DNA of 64,000 bases from Acidaminococcus fermentans DSM 20731 (GTDB taxonomy: Bacteria; Bacillota; Negativicutes; Acidaminococcales; Acidaminococcaceae). This document shows positions 52,569 to 62,232 of this stretch, one piece after another. Made by a program: the position numbers and the translations under genes. The stretch lies in the NCBI RefSeq assembly GCF_000025305.1, contig NC_013740.1, positions 868,001-932,000 on the forward strand, read 5' to 3'. The notes under the pieces were generated by a model. It was not told the origin of the DNA, did no database searches, and saw only the letters and a program-made list of their open reading frames with translations. Within the stretch, counting starts at the first letter, position 1. Each line of letters opens with the position of its first letter.

Positions 52569-53432
52569 ATGAAAATCAAACGTGTTCTGGCTATCCATGA
52601 TCTTTGTTCCTTTGGGCGCTGTTCCCTTACGGCGGCGGTGCCTGTGCTGTCTGCCATGGGGCATCAGGTCTGCCCGTTCCCTACGGCGCTGTACAGCAAT
52701 AACCTGACCTATGGAAAATTCGTGAACCGGGATCTGACGGGCCTGATGGCTTCCTACCGGGAACAGTGGAAGGCCCTGGGGCTGTCATTCGATGCAGTGT
52801 ACAGCGGTTTCCTGGCAGGCCCGGACCAGGTGGCCCAGGTGATCGCCGCCATTGACCAGTTTGCCGGGGAAGACCGCATTGCGGTGGTGGATCCGGCTAT
52901 GGGGGATGACGGGAAACTGTACCCGGTGTTCGATGATTCCATGGTGGAAGCCATGAAAAAGCTGGTGGCCCATGCCACCCTGATCACCCCCAATTATACG
53001 GAAGCCTGCCTGCTGACGGATACCCCCTGGAAGGAAGGGGCACCCACGGAAGACGAACTGGAAGCCCTTTGCGACAAGCTGCTGGCTCTGGGACCCAAAC
53101 AGGTGGTGATCACCAGCGTACCCTGTGATGAAGAGCATTTGAAGATTGTCAGCTCTGAACCCAACCAGCTGTTCCCGGAAGCCTATGAAGTGAAGCGGCT
53201 GCCCTTTGCCACCTGCGGTACCGGGGATGTGTTCACCAGCACCCTGCTGGGGTATGTGCTCAACGGCCGGGATCTGAACCGGTGCGTCCAGGAAGCGGCG
53301 GATTATGTGAGCTATGTGATCGACACCACCATCAAAGCCGGTACGGATCCCAAAGAAGGGGTGGTCCTGGAAGGGTGTCTGTGGAAGCTGCTGTTCCCCC
53401 AGTCCAAGAACTGCACCACGTGTATGGCGTAA
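52569..53432 (+). CDS. Pyridoxal/pyridoxamine kinase
   Basis: 287 residues of the PdxK/PdxY ribokinase-like group, phosphorylating B6 vitamers. VLAIHDLCSFGRCSLTAAVP at the N-terminus, VVDPAMGDDGKLY near residue 95, ITPNYTEACLLTD, and the catalytic anion hole FATCGTGDVFTSTLLGY near residue 220. ATG 52569 after GAAAGGTGG; a TACAAT -10 lies at 52503. Confidence 0.9.
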   Translation: MKIKRVLAIHDLCSFGRCSLTAAVPVLSAMGHQVCPFPTALYSNNLTYGKFVNRDLTGLMASYREQWKALGLSFDAVYSGFLAGPDQVAQVIAAIDQFAGEDRIAVVDPAMGDDGKLYPVFDDSMVEAMKKLVAHATLITPNYTEACLLTDTPWKEGAPTEDELEALCDKLLALGPKQVVITSVPCDEEHLKIVSSEPNQLFPEAYEVKRLPFATCGTGDVFTSTLLGYVLNGRDLNRCVQEAADYVSYVIDTTIKAGTDPKEGVVLEGCLWKLLFPQSKNCTTCMA

Positions 53433-53442
53433 GCCGGCGGGA

Positions 53443-53484
53443 GGGGATGTTGCATATCCTGTGCAACATCCCCCCTTGTTTTTT
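53443..53484 (+). terminator. Terminator after the kinase
   Basis: GGGGATGTTGCA/TGCAACATCCCC stem with a 7-base loop, then a T-rich run. Confidence 0.85.
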
Positions 53485-53505
53485 CTCCATCCAGTGATTT
53501 ATAAT
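53476..53505 (+). promoter_or_regulatory. Promoter of the Shango-like operon
   Basis: TTGTTT, 18-base spacer, TATAAT, overlapping the T-run of the preceding terminator. Confidence 0.6.
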
Positions 53506-53573
53506 GAAGATTGGTGAAAAAATGTTTGCTTTTGGACGGAGTCCTGGTCAGTTGAAAAAAAGGGGGAATGGAC

Positions 53574-55145
53574 ATGGATCTGGTGAAGAAGACACCGGCT
53601 GAAAAAGAGGAGGCCTTCCGGCTGCTCCAGAAACTGTATGCCTCCGAACCCATCAAACCCCGCAAACCGCCTGCTCCATTGCCGGAAACCCTTCAACAGC
53701 TCCGGGCCATGGAAAAAGACGGGGAAAGTCGGTATGAAACCACCCCGGAACTGTTTGTCCGTCAGGGAATGGCCGCTGCTGCTTACGAAGACGATACGGT
53801 GTACGACCTGCCGGTGCTCCATTACTATCCCACCTACCGGGTGCTGACGGACCAGGAACTGCGGGGCTATTTCGGCTGGCGGACCCGGCTGCGGCATCAG
53901 CAGCTGGAGCGGACTTCCCTGACCTATGCCTTCCTGTACATCTATGAGCTGCTGAACCAGATCGGGGTGGAAAATCCCCAGGATGGCTACGATAAACTGA
54001 AATCTTTTGGAGATAATTACGGGATGCTGGACGACCGGATCCTGCCCTATCTCCACCAGTGGCTCCGGGATTATGTGCTGTACTGGCAGCTGGATCCGAA
54101 ACTGCTGCCGGAAACCAAGCGCTCCCGGCAGGATGAGGCCTATCTGGTGCTGGAAAATTATAAGAACGTCTCTGACCAGGAACTGTTCGAGGCCCTGGAC
54201 CTGTTTTCCACCTACCATATTTCCCGCTCCCGGCTGTACAAACAGCAGCCGGAAGACACGATCCGTCTGCTGGGCCGGATCTACCGGATGATCCAGGCTT
54301 ACTGGGAATCCCACCGGAAGAAGGGATTTCTGCTGGAGCATGTGGGAGGGCCATCCTATGACTGGCTGGAGCTGTTTGCCAACGCGGTGTTCCTGCGCCG
54401 GGAAGACAACCGGGATTTTACCCTGCAGGTGAATCCGGTGTGCGTCTACCGGGACCGGAACGGGGTGTGGACGTTCCGTCATCTGGATTATACGGCCAAA
54501 CAGCTTCGGAAACTGGGCAAACTGATGAAGACCCTGGACGGGCTGCTCCGGGACGAACTGGATTTTCCCCAGCCCCTCCAGCAGCCCTTGTCTTACAAAT
54601 GGCTCACCCGTCTGGTGCACCAGGCGGTGGAGGAGGAACGGAAGGAACAGGCGGAAGCGGAAAAACGAAAAGTGGTGTTCCACCTGGATCAGCTGGACAG
54701 GATCCGCCAGGATGCGGCGGTGACCCGGGACAAACTGATGACGGAGGAAGAACGGCGGGAGGAAGTGCTGCCCGCCATTCCGGAACAGCCGGATCCTTCT
54801 GCAACGTGGGAAAGGGGGAACAGACTGGCCGGATCTCCGGACGGTTCGGACTGGGAAGACACTTCCGCCCGTGCTTCTTCTCCGGCTGGAGAAAATCCTC
54901 CGGCACCGGAATCTTCCGGTCTGCCCTGGAACCTGACGGAAGACGAATACCATTACCTGAAGGACCTGCTCTACGGAAGAGACACTTCCTGGACGGGAAC
55001 CAAAGGCCTGATGCCCTCCATCCTCACGGACAGCATCAATGAAAAATGCTATGAGGAATTCGGGGATACGGTCCTGGAAGCCGGGGACCCGCCCTCTGTG
55101 ATAGAAGATTACCTGGAAGACCTGAAAGGAACGATAGAACCATGA
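53574..55145 (+). CDS. sngA: TerB-domain protein, Shango SngA-like
   Basis: 523 residues. A TerB_N region spans about residues 60-190 (RGYFGWRTRLRHQQLE, then TYAFLYIYELLNQIGVENPQ, the clearest family signature). A long helical middle follows (EEERKEQAEAEKRKVVFHLD), then a Pro/Ser/Glu-rich linker (~395-440) and a C-terminal TerB_C segment (GLMPSILTDSINEKCYEEFG). TerB proteins bind metals and associate with the envelope in tellurite/phage-resistance gene sets. Here it is the first gene of a three-gene set with an ATPase and a helicase, the Shango composition. ATG 53574 is 8 bases after AAGGGGG. Confidence 0.72.
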   Translation: MDLVKKTPAEKEEAFRLLQKLYASEPIKPRKPPAPLPETLQQLRAMEKDGESRYETTPELFVRQGMAAAAYEDDTVYDLPVLHYYPTYRVLTDQELRGYFGWRTRLRHQQLERTSLTYAFLYIYELLNQIGVENPQDGYDKLKSFGDNYGMLDDRILPYLHQWLRDYVLYWQLDPKLLPETKRSRQDEAYLVLENYKNVSDQELFEALDLFSTYHISRSRLYKQQPEDTIRLLGRIYRMIQAYWESHRKKGFLLEHVGGPSYDWLELFANAVFLRREDNRDFTLQVNPVCVYRDRNGVWTFRHLDYTAKQLRKLGKLMKTLDGLLRDELDFPQPLQQPLSYKWLTRLVHQAVEEERKEQAEAEKRKVVFHLDQLDRIRQDAAVTRDKLMTEEERREEVLPAIPEQPDPSATWERGNRLAGSPDGSDWEDTSARASSPAGENPPAPESSGLPWNLTEDEYHYLKDLLYGRDTSWTGTKGLMPSILTDSINEKCYEEFGDTVLEAGDPPSVIEDYLEDLKGTIEP

Positions 55146-56461
55146 CCCTGAAGATACCCAAACGGATTGCCCGGACCCTGATCAGCTCGCTGAAGGGGGG
55201 CGTGGTACCCCGGATCGGGCTGCCCTATATTACCGTGGGCCGGAAGAACGAAATCGATGCCCTGCTCCATGATGTGGAAGTGATCGCCGATGGAGGCGCT
55301 TCCTTCCGGTTCATTGTGGGCCGGTACGGCAGCGGGAAAAGTTTCCTGCTCCAGACCATCCGGAACTATGTGATGGAAAAGGATTTTGTGGTGGTGGATG
55401 CGGACCTGTCCCCGGAACGGCGACTCCAGGGAACCAAGGGCCAGGGGCTGGCCACCTACCGGGAACTGGTCCGGAACATGGCCACCAGGACCCGGCCGGA
55501 AGGAGGCGCCCTGCCGCTGATCCTGGACCGGTGGATCAACCAGGTCCAGCAGCAGGTGGTGGCGGAAAGCGGCCTGTCTCTGACGGACGGCCGGCTGGAT
55601 GGACGGGTGGAACAGAAAATCGGCCAGGTGATCGATGCCCTGAACGAAATGGTCCACGGCTTCGATTTCGCCCGGCTGCTGACCCTGTATTACCGGTCCT
55701 ACCGCCAGGGGGACGAGGCCACCAAGGCCAAAGTCATCCAGTGGTTCCGGGGGGAATTCCACACCAAAACGGAAGCCCGGCAGGAGCTGGGGGTGAACAT
55801 CATCATTTCCGATGAGGACTGGTACGAATACCTGAAGATCTTCGCCCTGTTCCTGAAACAGGCCGGGTACGCCGGGCTCCTGGTGTGCATTGATGAACTG
55901 GTGAACATCTACAAGATCCCCCATGCCATCACCCGGCAGTACAACTACGAAAAGATCCTCACCATGTACAACGATACCCTCCAGGGCAAGGCCCATTACC
56001 TGGGCATCATCATGGGGGGCACTCCCCAGTGCATGGAAGATCCCCGGCGGGGGGTCTACAGCTATGAAGCTCTCCGTTCCCGGCTGGCAGAAGGCCATTT
56101 TGCCGGAGAACACAAGGATCTGCTGGCTCCGGTGATCCGTCTCCAGCCCCTGACCAGCGACGAAATGCTGGTGCTGGTGGAAAAACTGGCGGAAATCCAT
56201 GGGGCACTCTACGGCTATGCACCCAAAGTGACCCAGGAGGATCTGGTATCCTTCATCCGGATTGAATTCCAGCGGATCGGGGCGGATTCCCACATTACCC
56301 CCCGGGAAGTGATCCGGGATTTCATCGAGGTGCTGGATATCCTGTACCAGCATCCGGAACTGAAGGTGGCGGAACTGCTCCAGTCCGACAGCTTCCAGTA
56401 TGCGAAAAACGCTGTGGAAGGAGAAGAAACCGCTCCGGAGTTCGCGGAATTCACCATTTAA
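55142..56461 (+). CDS. sngB: BrxD-like ATPase, Shango SngB-like
   Basis: 439-residue P-loop ATPase: Walker A VGRYGSGKSFLLQTI near residue 60, Walker B GLLVCIDELVNI near residue 245, sensor-like LGIIMGGTPQCMED. N-terminal IARTLISSLKGGVVPRIGLP and overall layout match the BREX-type ATP-binding (BrxD, DUF2791) family. ATGA overlap with the TerB gene shows coupling. It probably loads or drives the helicase encoded next (inference). Confidence 0.75.
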   Translation: MTLKIPKRIARTLISSLKGGVVPRIGLPYITVGRKNEIDALLHDVEVIADGGASFRFIVGRYGSGKSFLLQTIRNYVMEKDFVVVDADLSPERRLQGTKGQGLATYRELVRNMATRTRPEGGALPLILDRWINQVQQQVVAESGLSLTDGRLDGRVEQKIGQVIDALNEMVHGFDFARLLTLYYRSYRQGDEATKAKVIQWFRGEFHTKTEARQELGVNIIISDEDWYEYLKIFALFLKQAGYAGLLVCIDELVNIYKIPHAITRQYNYEKILTMYNDTLQGKAHYLGIIMGGTPQCMEDPRRGVYSYEALRSRLAEGHFAGEHKDLLAPVIRLQPLTSDEMLVLVEKLAEIHGALYGYAPKVTQEDLVSFIRIEFQRIGADSHITPREVIRDFIEVLDILYQHPELKVAELLQSDSFQYAKNAVEGEETAPEFAEFTI

Positions 56462-56473
56462 CGAAAGGAAATC

Positions 56474-58747
56474 ATGAATATCTTTGACCGGTATGCACCT
56501 TTTGTCCAGGATTTCATCTACAGCCAGGGATGGTCGGAACTCCGGCCCATCCAGGTGGCGGCAGGGGATGTGCTGCTGAATACAGATGAGAATCTGCTGC
56601 TCACCGCTTCCACGGCTTCCGGCAAGACGGAAGCGGCCTTCTTCCCCATCCTGTCCCTGTTTGCCCAGGCCCCCCCAAAAAGTGTGGGATGTATTTACAT
56701 CGGACCCCTGAAGGCCCTGATCAACGACCAGTTCCTGCGGCTCCAGCCTTTGTGCGAAGAAGGGGGCATCCCGGTATGGCACTGGCATGGGGATGTATCC
56801 CAGTCCCACAAGGCCAAACTGCTGAAGCATCCCTCCGGAATCCTGCAGATCACCCCGGAATCCCTGGAAGCCCTGCTGCTCCACAAGCACATGGCTATTC
56901 CCCGGCTGTTCGGAGATCTGCGGTTCGTGGTCATCGATGAGGTCCATTCCCTGCTCCGGGGGGACCGGGGGGGACAGACCCTGTGCCTGATCCAGCGGCT
57001 GTCCCGGCTGGCCGGGGTGAATCCCCGGCGGATCGGCCTGTCGGCCACCCTGGGGGATCCGGAAAAAGTGGGAGAATTCCTCAGCATGGGAACGGGACGG
57101 AAGACCCTGATCCCCCAGGTGAAGGCTCCGGGGACCCGATGGCGGCTGTCCATGGAACATTTTTACGTGAAGGACGCCCAGGCCGGGGAAGACCGGACGG
57201 ATATCGCCGCCCTGCCGGCTCTGGACCAGAAGACGGACCAGGCTCCGGCCCAGGCGGATCCGGGGCTGGGGTACATTTTTGAACATACCCGGGGCAAGAA
57301 ATGCCTGGTGTTCGTGAACTCCCGGGAGGAGTGCGAAGGGGTCACCACCAGTCTCCGGCAGTACTGCGAACTGAACCATGAACCGGACCGGTTCCTGATC
57401 CACCATGGGAATCTGTCCGCTTCCTACCGGGAAACGGCGGAAGAACTGATGAAGGACGAAAGCCGGAGCCTGACCACCGTGACCACTTCCACCCTGGAAC
57501 TGGGCATCGATATCGGCCGGCTGGAACGGGCCTTCCAGATCGATGCTCCCTGGACTGTTTCCTCATTCCTCCAGCGGATGGGGCGGACGGGACGGCGGGA
57601 TCTGCCCCCTGAAATGTGGTTCGTGATCCGGGAAGATGAACCGGAGATCCGGGCCATGCTGCCGGCCACCATTCCCTGGAAACTGCTCCAGGGGATTGCC
57701 CTGATCCAGCTGTATCTGGAGGAAAGATGGGTGGAACCGCCCCGGCTGGACAGGCTGCCCTACAGCCTCCTGTACCACCAGACCATGAGTGTGCTGGCCA
57801 GCAACGGGGAAATGTCCCCGGCGGCCCTGGCGGACCGGGTGCTGCGGCTCAGCTATTTCCACCGGATTACCCAGGAGGACTACAAGGTGCTGCTCCGGTA
57901 TCTCATTGCCGAAGACCATATCCAAAGAACGGAGCAGGGGGGACTGATTGTGGGCCTGGCCGGGGAGCGGGTGATCCGTTCCTTCAAATTCTATGGGGTG
58001 TTCCAGGAAAACGAGGAATTCACCGTCCGCTGCGATTCCCAGGAACTGGGCACCGTGGTGGCGCCTCCCCCTCCGGGCGAGAAAATCGCCCTGGCCGGCC
58101 ATGTGTGGCGGGTGCTGGAGGTGGACCGGAAGCGCCATGTGATCTACTGCGAACTGGTGAAGGGAAAAGTGCCCGCCTATTTCGGGGAATGTCCCGGGGA
58201 TATCCACACCAAGGTGCTGGAACGGATGCGCCGGGTGCTCCGGGAAGACCGGAACTATCCCTATCTGATGAAGAATGCGGTGGCCCGGCTCCAGCAGGCC
58301 CGATTCACTGCAAAGGCATCAGGAGCGGCGGAAAAGCCCCTGATCCGGCTGGGGGGCAAAATGTGGTGCCTGCTGCCCTGGCTGGGGAGTTACGGATTCC
58401 TGGCCCTGGAACGGTTCCTGAACCTGAAATGCGCCCAGAAACTGGGCCTGAAGAAACTGGATCCCTTCCGGCCCTTCTTTATGCAGTTTACCATGGAAGC
58501 GAATGAGGAGTCCTTTTTCCAGGTGGTGGAGGAGGAAATCCAGAAGGAAATCGATCCGCTGGAGTTGGTTTATCCCCACGAAGTGCCGCTTTTTGACAAA
58601 TATGACGAGTACCTGCCGGAAGAACTGGTGAAAAAAGGGTTCGCCCTGGGGGTACTGAACCTGGAGGATGTGCGGAAACGGGTCCGGGAATGGACGGAGA
58701 ATCGGAAAAAGGCTGTGGGGGCACCGGAAACCCGGGAGCCCCGCTGA
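56474..58747 (+). CDS. sngC: DEAD/DEAH helicase (BrxHI/Lhr-like), Shango SngC-like
   Basis: 757 residues of superfamily 2. Motif Q-like WSELRPIQ, Walker A TASTASGKTEAAF near residue 50, IGPLKALINDQF (Ia), VIDEVHSLLRGDRGG (DEVH) near 160, GLSATLGDP (III), TSTLELGIDIG (V) and RMGRTGRRD (VI). The ~300-residue C-terminal part is the kind seen in Lhr/BrxHI helicases. It starts 12 bases after the ATPase gene and ends the operon. Confidence 0.82.
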   Translation: MNIFDRYAPFVQDFIYSQGWSELRPIQVAAGDVLLNTDENLLLTASTASGKTEAAFFPILSLFAQAPPKSVGCIYIGPLKALINDQFLRLQPLCEEGGIPVWHWHGDVSQSHKAKLLKHPSGILQITPESLEALLLHKHMAIPRLFGDLRFVVIDEVHSLLRGDRGGQTLCLIQRLSRLAGVNPRRIGLSATLGDPEKVGEFLSMGTGRKTLIPQVKAPGTRWRLSMEHFYVKDAQAGEDRTDIAALPALDQKTDQAPAQADPGLGYIFEHTRGKKCLVFVNSREECEGVTTSLRQYCELNHEPDRFLIHHGNLSASYRETAEELMKDESRSLTTVTTSTLELGIDIGRLERAFQIDAPWTVSSFLQRMGRTGRRDLPPEMWFVIREDEPEIRAMLPATIPWKLLQGIALIQLYLEERWVEPPRLDRLPYSLLYHQTMSVLASNGEMSPAALADRVLRLSYFHRITQEDYKVLLRYLIAEDHIQRTEQGGLIVGLAGERVIRSFKFYGVFQENEEFTVRCDSQELGTVVAPPPPGEKIALAGHVWRVLEVDRKRHVIYCELVKGKVPAYFGECPGDIHTKVLERMRRVLREDRNYPYLMKNAVARLQQARFTAKASGAAEKPLIRLGGKMWCLLPWLGSYGFLALERFLNLKCAQKLGLKKLDPFRPFFMQFTMEANEESFFQVVEEEIQKEIDPLELVYPHEVPLFDKYDEYLPEELVKKGFALGVLNLEDVRKRVREWTENRKKAVGAPETREPR

Positions 58748-58769
58748 CCCAGTGAAAAGGAAGGATGTT

Positions 58770-60146
58770 ATGACGGAAACAAAACTGCAGCCCAAAAGCC
58801 GGGGTCTGGACATGCTCCATGGCTCCATTGCGGACAAACTGTTTTATTTTGCCATGCCCATCGGGCTCATGGGGCTGTTTGAGCAGCTGTTCAACAGTGC
58901 GGATGTGTTCCTGCTGGGCCATTTTGTAGGGAAGGATGCCATGGCGGCGGTGGGAAACAACATGCCGGTGATTGGGCTCCTGGTGACTCTGCTGATCGGG
59001 ATCTCCCTGGGGGCCAATGTGGTGATTGCCCAGTATCTGGGAGCCGGGAAGCAGGACAAAGTGGAAGAAACGGTCCAGACTGCCATTGTGATGGCCCTGG
59101 GGCTGGGGGTGCTGCTGGCGGCGGTGGGAGAACTGATCGCTTCTCCGGCCCTGAAACTGCTGGCGGTGCCTCCGGAAGTCCATGACCTGGCGGCCACCTA
59201 TCTGCGGATCTTCCTTTTGGGGATGCCCTTTTTGACCCTGTACAATTTCGAAGCGGCCATTTTCCGCAGCTGCGGGGACGGGAAGACACCGCTCTACAGC
59301 CTGGTGGCGGCCAATATCCTGAACATCACCCTGGATCTCTTGTCCGTTACGGTGCTGGGCTGGGGGCTGACCGGGGTGGTCAGTGCCACGGTGCTGTCCT
59401 TTGCCGTCAATTCCGGCATCCTGTTTGTCCTGCTGTGCCGGACCCCTCAGCCCATCCGGCTCCAGCGGCACCATATGCGGCTGAACGGCCATGAAATGGG
59501 AAAAATCCTCCATATCGGCCTGCCGGCAGGGATCCAGGGCATGGTCTTTGCCCTGAGCAATGTGGTGATCCAGTCTTCCATCAACAGCCTGGGGACTGCT
59601 GCCATGGCTGCAGCAGCGGCTTCGGTGATCATCGAATTCAATATCTACTGTTTCGTCAACGGGTTCAGCCAGGCCACCACCACCTTTGTGGGGCAGAATT
59701 ACGGGGCACGGAAACTCAGCCGGTGCCTGGCCTCCACCAAAGCGGCTTTCTGGGTGGAGGGACTGTTCCTGCTGTGCATTACGCTGCCCATTCTGTTCTT
59801 TGGGGAGCATATCATCGGCTTTTTCAACCATGACCCGGAAGTCATCCAGCTGGGGATGCTGCGGCTGTGGTGCGTGGGGGATATGCTGTATCTCAACGGA
59901 GTGGTGGACATTATGTCCGGGGCCCTGCGGGGATACGGGTATTCTCTTCCGCCGGCCATTGTGGCGCTGATCGGTATCTGCGGCGTGCGGCTGGTGTGGA
60001 TCTATACGGTGTTCGTCAACCACCGGGACTATCTGACCCTGATCATGGCCTATCCGGTCAGCTGGCTGGCCACCACGGTGGTGCTGGCGGCGGTATACTA
60101 TCAGTGCCGGAAATACATCCTGAAGTCGGCACTGGCGGGGAAATAA
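58770..60146 (+). CDS. MATE-family efflux transporter
   Basis: 458 residues, twelve membrane helices, cation-driven drug exporter of the DinF/NorM type: FYFAMPIGLMGLFEQLFNSAD in helix 1, LLIGISLGANVVIAQYLGAG, FRSCGDGKTPLYS, and the equivalent second-half NGFSQATTTFVGQNYGARK. ATG 58770 follows AAGGAAGG. It lies 22 bases after the helicase and could be in the same transcript, but is not expected to be part of the defence system. Confidence 0.9.
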   Translation: MTETKLQPKSRGLDMLHGSIADKLFYFAMPIGLMGLFEQLFNSADVFLLGHFVGKDAMAAVGNNMPVIGLLVTLLIGISLGANVVIAQYLGAGKQDKVEETVQTAIVMALGLGVLLAAVGELIASPALKLLAVPPEVHDLAATYLRIFLLGMPFLTLYNFEAAIFRSCGDGKTPLYSLVAANILNITLDLLSVTVLGWGLTGVVSATVLSFAVNSGILFVLLCRTPQPIRLQRHHMRLNGHEMGKILHIGLPAGIQGMVFALSNVVIQSSINSLGTAAMAAAAASVIIEFNIYCFVNGFSQATTTFVGQNYGARKLSRCLASTKAAFWVEGLFLLCITLPILFFGEHIIGFFNHDPEVIQLGMLRLWCVGDMLYLNGVVDIMSGALRGYGYSLPPAIVALIGICGVRLVWIYTVFVNHRDYLTLIMAYPVSWLATTVVLAAVYYQCRKYILKSALAGK

Positions 60147-60147
60147 A

Positions 60148-60195
60148 AAAAGGTGCTGTGAAAAAATGAAGAATCATTTTTTCACAGCACCTTTT
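60148..60195. terminator. Bidirectional terminator
   Basis: 22-bp stem (AAAAGGTGCTGTGAAAAAAT side) with an AGAA loop and A/T-runs at both ends, between the convergent MATE and GGDEF genes. Confidence 0.92.
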
Positions 60196-60197
60196 AT

Positions 60198-61106
60198 TCA
60201 GTCCAGATTGTCGTGGACCGTGGTATTCCTTCCTTTTTTCTTGGCGGCGAACATGAACCGGTCCGCCCGGTCGATGATGGATTCCGGAGTATCGCCTTCC
60301 TGTACGGTGGTAATGCCCAGGGACATGGTGATGTGGAGGGGAGTCCCTTCATGGTCAACGGAAATCTGAGATACCAGCTGGTGGAAACGGGCGGCCAGGG
60401 GAACAATGTCCTCTTTTTTGCCAATGGGGCAGATGCCGATGAATTCCTCGCCGCCCCAGCGGCCTACAGTGTCTGATTCCCGCATGGAACCGGTGATGGT
60501 CCGGGCGAAGGCTTTCAGCATATGGTCCCCGGCCTGGTGCCCGTACTGCTCATTGAAATCGTGGAAATGGTCGATGTCTGAAAAAAACACCGCAAAGAGC
60601 CGGTGCAGCCGGGAAAATTCCGAAAAACGCATTTTCAGCAGGGCTTCCAGGAACATCCGGTTGGGCAGGCCGGTGAGGGGATCGTGGTAGGCCAGGGAAC
60701 AGAGGTTTTCCACAATGGGAGTTTCTTTTTCCAACTGGCTGACCTTTTCAAAAATTTCCGCCACCAGTTTGATCCGCCCGTTCTTATCCGGCAGGGGGAT
60801 GAAATGGACTTTCAGGACCCCTATGGTTCCGTCTTTTTGGGTGAAAAGCAGTTTCCGGGAAAGGGCTTTTTTCTGGTCCATGCAGGTCAGGATGGGGCAG
60901 TAGGTGTCGCACAGGGGGGTACCCTGTTCATCCATGTGGTTCAGGGTGGTTTCCGGGCAGTGACAGCCTGTCATTTCTTTCTTCGTATAACCTGTTATAT
61001 GTTCGGCTTCTTTGTTCCAGTATATGATGGTCCGGTCCGGTCTGACCAGGTAAATGCCAAAAGGGGCCAGTTCCGCCAGTCTGCAAAAATCCGCTGCTTC
61101 GATCAA
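60198..61106 (-). CDS. PAS-GGDEF diguanylate cyclase
   Basis: 302 residues. N-terminal PAS domain (LAELAPFGIYLVRPDRTIIY) with a cysteine-rich part: CHCPETTLNHMDEQG, LCDTYCPILTC. This occurs in PAS sensors thought to bind metal or respond to redox. The C-terminal GGDEF domain has an active GGEEF (GRWGGEEFIG) and DPLTGLPNR. It should make cyclic-di-GMP. No RxxD inhibitory site is obvious (RESD at GSMRESDTVG lies just 5 residues before and may be one). Start TTG 61106, with AAAGGAG about 12 bases upstream. Confidence 0.85.
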   Translation of the reverse strand: MIEAADFCRLAELAPFGIYLVRPDRTIIYWNKEAEHITGYTKKEMTGCHCPETTLNHMDEQGTPLCDTYCPILTCMDQKKALSRKLLFTQKDGTIGVLKVHFIPLPDKNGRIKLVAEIFEKVSQLEKETPIVENLCSLAYHDPLTGLPNRMFLEALLKMRFSEFSRLHRLFAVFFSDIDHFHDFNEQYGHQAGDHMLKAFARTITGSMRESDTVGRWGGEEFIGICPIGKKEDIVPLAARFHQLVSQISVDHEGTPLHITMSLGITTVQEGDTPESIIDRADRFMFAAKKKGRNTTVHDNLD

Positions 61107-61173
61107 TGTACCAATCCACTCCTTTCCCTTTTTGTGGGTGTGCGGCCGCTTCTATAAAGATACAATCACTTAT

Positions 61174-61202
61174 ATAGTATGCCTTTGGGTGGAGAATTGC
61201 AA
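61174..61202 (-). promoter_or_regulatory. Promoter of the PAS-GGDEF gene
   Basis: Minus strand TTGCAA (61202-61197), 17-base spacer, TACTAT (61179-61174). Confidence 0.6.
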
Positions 61203-61253
61203 GGGATGCAAAGGGAAGGTTTACCATGGAAGCTGTTTTTAAGGAGGTTTTTT

Positions 61254-62180
61254 ATGATCATCAACACAGGCATGAGGACGGATATCCCGGCTTTTTACAC
61301 CCCCTGGTTCCTGAACCGGCTCCGGGAGGGGTTTGTTCTGGTCCGGAATCCTTACCGGCCGGAACAGGTCACCCGCTACCGGCTTTCTCCGGAGGTGGTG
61401 GACCTGATCGGATTCTGTACCAAAAATCCGGCGCCCATGCTGGATTATATGGAGTTACTGGAGCCTTATGGCCAATACTGGTTCGTGACCATTACGCCTT
61501 ATGGCAGGGACGTCGAACCGGGAGTGCCTCCGGTGGACCAGGTGCTGGAAAGTTTCCGGAAGCTGTCACGGATGGTGGGGGTCCGGAGGATCGGCTGGCG
61601 GTATGATCCCATATTTTTATCGGACCGGTATACCCTGGAATTCCATGAAAAAGCCTTCGCATATATGGTCCGGGCTCTGGCAGGATATACCCGGATTTGC
61701 GTCATCAGTTTCATCGACCTGTATCCCAAGGTGATGCGGAATTTTCCGGAAGCGGTGCCGGTGGTTCGGGAAGAACGGATTGCCCTGGGCCAGTATATGA
61801 TCCGGACAGCCCGGGAAGCCGGGATGACCGTACGGCCCTGCGGAGAGGGCAGGGAACTGGAGCCTTTCGGGGCGGACTGCCGGGGATGCATGACCCTGGA
61901 AATCCTGGAAAATGCCCTGGGAGAAAAACTCCGGGCGCCCAAACTGCGGGGAGCCCGGAAAGAATGCAGCTGTCACATTACCTGCGACATCGGAGCCTAT
62001 GATACCTGCGGCCATTTCTGCCGGTATTGTTACGCCAATACCAGCAGGGAAGCGGTAATCCGGAACCGGAAACAGCACGACCCGGCATCTCCCTTCCTGA
62101 TCGGCCACAGCCAGCCCGGGGACCAGGTCCATGAAGCCCGCCAGGAAAGCTGGAAGGAGTGGGAGAGGAGTTTGTTTTGA
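61254..62180 (+). CDS. DUF1848 family cysteine-rich protein
   Basis: 308 residues. MIINTGMRTDIPAFYTPWFL at the N-terminus and a C-terminal cysteine cluster (CSCHITCDIGAYDTCGHFCR, then YCYANTS near residue 270) are hallmarks of DUF1848. The closing CxxCYC-like motif could hold an Fe-S cluster, and part of the fold resembles radical SAM barrels (inference). No function is known to me. ATG 61254 follows AAGGAGG at the ideal distance. Confidence 0.8.
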   Translation: MIINTGMRTDIPAFYTPWFLNRLREGFVLVRNPYRPEQVTRYRLSPEVVDLIGFCTKNPAPMLDYMELLEPYGQYWFVTITPYGRDVEPGVPPVDQVLESFRKLSRMVGVRRIGWRYDPIFLSDRYTLEFHEKAFAYMVRALAGYTRICVISFIDLYPKVMRNFPEAVPVVREERIALGQYMIRTAREAGMTVRPCGEGRELEPFGADCRGCMTLEILENALGEKLRAPKLRGARKECSCHITCDIGAYDTCGHFCRYCYANTSREAVIRNRKQHDPASPFLIGHSQPGDQVHEARQESWKEWERSLF

Positions 62181-62227
62181 AAAGGGGTGTTGCATGTGTA
62201 TGTTGTTACACACGCAACACCCCTTTT
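62180..62227 (+). terminator. Terminator between convergent genes
   Basis: AAAAGGGGTGTTGC/GCAACACCCCTTTT perfect 14-bp stem, with a nested GTGTA/TACAC hairpin in the loop. Confidence 0.9.
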
Positions 62228-62232
62228 TGCTT

